43,321 bases of DNA. Source: Actinomycetes bacterium (GTDB taxonomy: Bacteria > Actinomycetota > Acidimicrobiia > Acidimicrobiales > Bog-793). The translations under genes were made by a program, and so were the position numbers. Shown here in pieces: positions 39,001-43,321 of this stretch; positions within the stretch are counted from its first letter, which is position 1, and the number at the start of each line of letters is the position of its first letter. Below the pieces are notes generated by a model that saw only the letters and a list, made by a program, of their open reading frames with translations, did not search any database and had not been told where the DNA came from. The DNA is taken from the NCBI GenBank assembly GCA_021797795.1, contig JAJZZB010000011.1:1-43321 (forward strand), in the 5' to 3' direction.

Positions 39001-39463
39001 CCACCTCGGCCAGGTCCTGTTCACCGGGCGCGACTTCGTCTTCGTCGACTTCGAGGGCGAGCCCACCCGCAGCTTCGCCGAGCGGCGCCTCAAGCGCTCG
39101 CCGATGCGCGACGTGGCCGGCATGCTCCGCTCCTACCAGTACGCCGCCGTGAGCGCCGTCGACGACCTCGTCTCCCGCGGGGTGCTGGCGAGCGAGGAGC
39201 CGGCCCTCGAGGCCTACGAGCGGGCCGCCAACCGCTGGGCCTACTGGGCCTCGGTCGCCTTCCTGCAGGGCTACCTGCCGGTGGCGGCCGGCGCCGGCCT
39301 GCTCGCCGAGGAGGGCGACCTCGCCCTCGACCTGCGGGCCCAGCTGCTCGAGAAGGCCCTCTACGAGCTGCGCTACGAGCTCGGCAACCGGCCGGAGTGG
39401 ATCCACCTCCCCCTGCTCGGGCTGCGCTCGCTGCTCCGGTTCGACCGGCAGGCCGACGGGTGA
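36059..39463 (+). CDS. treS-mak: Fused trehalose synthase (TreS) - maltokinase (Mak/Pep2); TTG start overlapping glgE stop
   Basis: N-part: [62 protein letters not shown]...; C-part: [14 protein letters not shown]...[55 protein letters not shown]. 1134 aa, one frame. Confidence 0.94.
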   Translation: [1134 protein letters not shown]

Positions 39464-41559
39464 GCGACGACGGGCCCTCCCCGCTGCGCCGGCTGGCGGC
39501 CCGCCACGGCGTCGAGGCCTCCTACGAGGACGCCTGGGGCAGCGTGCGCGAGGTGAGCGACGAGACCCTCGTGGCGGTGCTGGGGGCGCTCGGCGTACCG
39601 GTCCTCTCGTCCGCCGAGGCGGCCGGCGTCCTCGGCGGCGAGGCGACGGCGTCAGCCGGGTCCCTCTCGCCGCCACCCGTCGTCGTCGCCTGGGACGGCC
39701 AGCTCTCCCCGGTCCCGATCGGGCCGGCGGACGCCAGCCGGGCCGTCGCCCTGGCGCTCGCCCTCGAGGACGGCAGCGAGGCCAACGACCTGCTCGGCAT
39801 CGAGGTGCGCGACGGCTCGGCGACGGCGGTGGCGGCCGGGGCGCTGCCCTTCGGCGTCCACCAGCTCGCCGTGGCGTCGCCGCCGGGCGGCCTCGGCAGG
39901 GCGGGCGCCACCGAGAGCGAGGCGCCGGAGGAGATCACGGTCATCTCCGCCCCCTCCCGCCCGCCGGCGGTCGGGCCGCGGGACTGGGGGCTCTTCGCCC
40001 CCGCCTACGGCCTGTTCGGCGAGGGTCTGGAGCCGGCCAGCTTCACCACCCTCGAGCGCCTCGGGGTCCTCGCCGGGCGGCGGGGGGCCGCCTACGTGGC
40101 CACCCTGCCGCTGCTGGCCGAGCCGTCCCGGACCGACGACCCGGCGGGCCGCCCCGCTCCCTACGGGCCGCTGTCGCGCATGTGGTGGAACGAGGGCTAC
40201 CTCGATCCGGCCCGCGACCCCGAGCTCGCCGGGCTGGCCGGCCGGCCGGGCGTCCTCTCTGACCGGGGCGGTGTCGACGTCGGGGCGCGGGCGGCCGGCC
40301 TCCGGGCGGCCCTCGCCGCCGCCCTCGGCCGGCTCGAGGAGCGCGGCGGAGAGCGCCTCGGGCGCTACGAGCGGTTCCTCGCCGACCGGCCCGACGTCCT
40401 CGCCTACGCCCGCTTCCGGGCCGCCCGCGAGCTCGAGGGAGGGGACTGGAGCCGCTGGCCGGTCTCCTGGCGCCACGGCCTGTTCGACGAGCGGGCGCTG
40501 CCGGCCGAGGCCGTCGCCGCCCACCTCTACGCCCAGTTCGCCTGCGACGAGCAGGTCGCCGCCGTGGCGGGCTCCCTCGGGGAGAGCGGCTCGGGGCTGC
40601 TGTTCGACCTCCCGGTCGGCTGCCGCCCCGACGGCTTCGACACCTGGGCCTTCCCCGGCTCGTTCGCGACCGGCGCCTCCATCGGGGCGCCGCCGGACGG
40701 CTTCTTCCGCACCGGCCAGGACTGGGGCTTCCGGCCGCTGCACCCAGAGGGCGAGCGCCGGTCGGGCTACGAGGTCACCCGCGGGGCCCTCGCCCACCTC
40801 CTGCGGCACGCGGCGGCCTGCCGGCTCGACCACGCCATGGGGCTCGCCCGACTCTGGTGGATCCCCGCCGGCGCCGAGCCCGGCGAGGGCGCATACGTCC
40901 GCTACCGCTTGGAGGAGACCCTGGCGGTCTCGTGCCTCGAGGCCTGGCGCAACGGCGCCGCCCTCGTCGGCGAGGACCTCGGCACCGTCGAGGCCTCCCT
41001 CACCGATGCGCTGGCCGCCCACGGCGTCGCCGGCACGCACGTCGCCGTGTTCGACCTCGAGTCCGAGGCCGCCCATCCGATGGAGCCGCTCTCGCCCCGG
41101 CCGGGGTCGGCCGCCTACGTCGACACCCACGACACGGCCACCTTCGCCGGCTGGTTCACGGGGGCCGACCTCGCCCTCCGCCGGCGCCTCGGCCTCCTCG
41201 GCGACGACCTCGGGCCGCTCACGGGGCGCCGCCGGGACGCCCGGATGACCCTCGTCGACCGCCTCGTCACGAGCGACCTCCTCCAAGAGGCGGAGGCCGA
41301 CGAGCCGGCCGCCGTCCACGAGGCCCTCGTGGGCGAGCTCGCCGGATCGCCGGCCGGCCTCGTCATCGTCAACCTCGAGGACTGCTGGGGGGAGCTCGAC
41401 CCCCAGAACGTGCCGGGCAGGACCGACCACGCCAACTTCTGCCGGCCGCTCGCCCGCTCTCTGGAGGAGATCGAGGCCGACGCCCGGGTCGAGAGCACCC
41501 TCCGGCGCGTGGATCGCACCCGGCGGCACCTGGACGCCCTCGACGAGGCGGGGCGATAG
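39460..41559 (+). CDS. malQ: 4-alpha-glucanotransferase (MalQ, GH77)
   Basis: LARLWWIPAGAEPGEGAYVRYRLEETLAVSCLEAWRNGAALVGEDLGTVE, YVDTHDTATFAGWF, VIVNLEDCWGELDPQNVPGR; GTG overlaps treS-mak stop. Confidence 0.92.
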   Translation: MSDDGPSPLRRLAARHGVEASYEDAWGSVREVSDETLVAVLGALGVPVLSSAEAAGVLGGEATASAGSLSPPPVVVAWDGQLSPVPIGPADASRAVALALALEDGSEANDLLGIEVRDGSATAVAAGALPFGVHQLAVASPPGGLGRAGATESEAPEEITVISAPSRPPAVGPRDWGLFAPAYGLFGEGLEPASFTTLERLGVLAGRRGAAYVATLPLLAEPSRTDDPAGRPAPYGPLSRMWWNEGYLDPARDPELAGLAGRPGVLSDRGGVDVGARAAGLRAALAAALGRLEERGGERLGRYERFLADRPDVLAYARFRAARELEGGDWSRWPVSWRHGLFDERALPAEAVAAHLYAQFACDEQVAAVAGSLGESGSGLLFDLPVGCRPDGFDTWAFPGSFATGASIGAPPDGFFRTGQDWGFRPLHPEGERRSGYEVTRGALAHLLRHAAACRLDHAMGLARLWWIPAGAEPGEGAYVRYRLEETLAVSCLEAWRNGAALVGEDLGTVEASLTDALAAHGVAGTHVAVFDLESEAAHPMEPLSPRPGSAAYVDTHDTATFAGWFTGADLALRRRLGLLGDDLGPLTGRRRDARMTLVDRLVTSDLLQEAEADEPAAVHEALVGELAGSPAGLVIVNLEDCWGELDPQNVPGRTDHANFCRPLARSLEEIEADARVESTLRRVDRTRRHLDALDEAGR

Positions 41560-41562
41560 GCC

Positions 41563-43321
41563 GTGGACGAGCCGGGTACACCATCGAGGATGCCCCGCCA
41601 GCGCCACCGCGCCGCTCCGGTGATCGGGCCGAGCGACCTCTTCCTGTTCAACGAGGGGCGCCTCTTCCAGGCCTACGAGCGCCTCGGCGCCCACCTCGCC
41701 GGCGACCGGACGAGCTTCGCCCTCTGGGCGCCGAACGCGAGGGAGGTCTCGGTCGTCCACGACCACAACGGCTGGGAGCCCGGCCTCGACCTGCTGGAGC
41801 CGGTCGGGAGCTCGGGCGTCTTCGCGGGCGAGCTGCCCGGCCTTCCCGCCGGCACCCGCTACAAGTACCGCGTCGTGCCCGCCTCGGGCCGGCCCCGCGA
41901 CAAGGCGGACCCCTTCGCCTTCGCCGGCGAGCAGCCGCCGCTCACCGCATCGGTCGTGGCGGACCTCTCCTATGAGTGGCAGGACGCCGCCTGGATGGCC
42001 GCCCGCCAGCACCGACAAGGCCCCGCAGCCCCGATCGCCGTCTACGAGGTGCACCTCGGATCGTGGCGGCGCAGGCCGGACGGCACCTCCTACGGCTACC
42101 GCGAGCTCGCCCCGCTGCTGGCCGACCACGTCGAGGCGCACGGCTTCACCCACGTCGAGCTGCTGCCGGTGATGGAGCACCCCTACTACGGCTCGTGGGG
42201 GTACCAGACGACGGGCTTCTTCTCCCCGAGCGCCCGCTACGGCTCGCCGGTCGACTTCATGGCCTTCGTCGACCACCTCCACTCGAGGGGCATCGGCGTC
42301 ATCCTCGACTGGGTGCCGTCGCACTTCGCGACCGACGAGTTCTCCCTCGGCGACTTCGACGGCACCCGGCTGTACGAGCACGAGGACCCCCGCCAGCGCA
42401 CCCACCCGGACTGGGGCAGCTACGAGTTCAACTACTCCCGCCACGAGGTGCGCTCCTTCCTCGTCTCGAGCGCCTGGTTCTGGTGCGACCGCTACCACGC
42501 CGACGGCCTGCGGGTCGACGCCGTCGCCTCCATGCTCTACCTCGACTACTCCCGCAAGCCCGGCGGGTTTGTCCCCAACCGCTACGGCGGGAGGGAGAAC
42601 CTCGACGCCGTCGACTTCCTCCGGGTGCTGAACGACTCGCTCCACGAGCGCTTCCCCGGCGTGCTCACCGTCGCCGAGGAGTCGACCGCCTGGCCCGGTG
42701 TCACCCGCCCGAGCGCCGAGGGCGGCCTCGGCTTCTCGATGAAGTGGGACATGGGCTGGATGCACGACACCCTCCAGCACCTCGCCCGCGACCCGCTCCA
42801 CCGCCACTTCCACTACGGCGAGCTGACCTTCCGCGGCCTGTACGCCTTCACCGAGCGCTTCCAGCTGCCCTTGAGCCACGACGAGGTCGTCCACGGCAAG
42901 GGGTCGCTGGCGGCCAAGATGCCGGGCGACGACTGGCAGCGGCGGGCGAACCTGCGGCTGCTGCTCGCCATGCAGACCCTCCAGCCCGGCAAGTCCCTCC
43001 TGTTCATGGGCGCCGAGCTCGCCACCTGGCACGAGTGGTCGCACGAGGGCGAGCTCGAGTGGTCGCTCCTCGAGCACCCCGACCACGCCGGGGTCGCCCG
43101 GTTCGTCGCCGACCTGAACGGCGCCTACCGCCGGCTCGAGCCGCTGCATGCCACCGACTTCGCGCCGGAGGCCTTCTCCTGGGTCGTCGCCGACGACACC
43201 GCCAACGACGTCCTCGCCTGGCTGCGCTACGGCCAGGGTGGCGCCGTCCTCGTCGTCGTGAACCTCACCCCGGTGCCCCGTGAGGGCTACCGCATCGGCG
43301 TGCCGACGCCCGGGCAGTGGC
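41563..43321 (+). CDS. glgB: 1,4-alpha-glucan branching enzyme GlgB (3' end beyond window)
   Basis: GAHLAGDRTSFALWAPNAREVSVVHDHNGW (CBM48), YEVHLGSWRRRPDG, HVELLPVMEHPYYGSWGYQTTGFFSPSARYGSP, YHADGLRVDAVASMLYLDYSRKPG, TVAEESTAWPGVTRP, QLPLSHDEVVHGKGSL. Absent from the ORF track. Alternative in-frame ATG 41590. Confidence 0.95.
   Translation, partial: MDEPGTPSRMPRQRHRAAPVIGPSDLFLFNEGRLFQAYERLGAHLAGDRTSFALWAPNAREVSVVHDHNGWEPGLDLLEPVGSSGVFAGELPGLPAGTRYKYRVVPASGRPRDKADPFAFAGEQPPLTASVVADLSYEWQDAAWMAARQHRQGPAAPIAVYEVHLGSWRRRPDGTSYGYRELAPLLADHVEAHGFTHVELLPVMEHPYYGSWGYQTTGFFSPSARYGSPVDFMAFVDHLHSRGIGVILDWVPSHFATDEFSLGDFDGTRLYEHEDPRQRTHPDWGSYEFNYSRHEVRSFLVSSAWFWCDRYHADGLRVDAVASMLYLDYSRKPGGFVPNRYGGRENLDAVDFLRVLNDSLHERFPGVLTVAEESTAWPGVTRPSAEGGLGFSMKWDMGWMHDTLQHLARDPLHRHFHYGELTFRGLYAFTERFQLPLSHDEVVHGKGSLAAKMPGDDWQRRANLRLLLAMQTLQPGKSLLFMGAELATWHEWSHEGELEWSLLEHPDHAGVARFVADLNGAYRRLEPLHATDFAPEAFSWVVADDTANDVLAWLRYGQGGAVLVVVNLTPVPREGYRIGVPTPGQW

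Noticed and set aside
39652-43149. 1165-aa minus-strand ORF opposite malQ/glgB, and similar giant antisense ORFs (27549..29888, 30008..32422, 33975..36035, 37025..38740, 21931..23742, 13786..15393)
   Set aside because: High-GC shadow ORFs of confidently identified genes; composition is V/E/G/R/L-biased with no family motifs.

Overview
This 43.3 kb window is GC-rich chromosomal DNA of actinobacterial type (possibly Acidimicrobiia-like; taxonomy is inference). It is densely coding, with no rRNA, tRNA, CRISPR array, prophage or IS element that I can support. Left to right it holds: a truncated minus-strand CDS; inositol-3-phosphate synthase with a divergent LysR regulator; 5'-3' exonuclease; stand-alone ABC ATPase; class IV aminotransferase; acyl-CoA dehydrogenase; an Arg-rich uncharacterised protein; NUDIX and GNAT genes; a DUF4193 acidic zinc-ribbon protein; a double-length ThyX-like protein; HelY helicase, TatC and TatA/B; a Pup-proteasome locus (pafA, DUF2007-like gene, prcA, prcB, pup, dop, arc/mpa); ferredoxin; TrmI; small membrane proteins; thioesterase; TetR with a divergent fatty acid desaturase; and a long plus-strand carbon operon (tkt-tal-pgi-gnd-pgl-glgE-treS/mak-malQ-glgB) that runs off the right edge. 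The main non-obvious signals are: (i) about 15 genes have a TANNNT -10 hexamer ending 6-8 nt before the start codon and no SD, indicating pervasive leaderless transcription; (ii) a pafA/DUF2007 bidirectional promoter whose two -10 hexamers share the same TA; (iii) an unannotated, highly structured RNA candidate of about 220 nt between thyX and the DUF4193 gene, with its own promoter and terminator-like end; (iv) clean divergent LysR and TetR operators; (v) a proteasome locus lacking pafB/pafC and carrying an inserted opposite-strand gene. All family names come from reading translated motifs; no database search was run.
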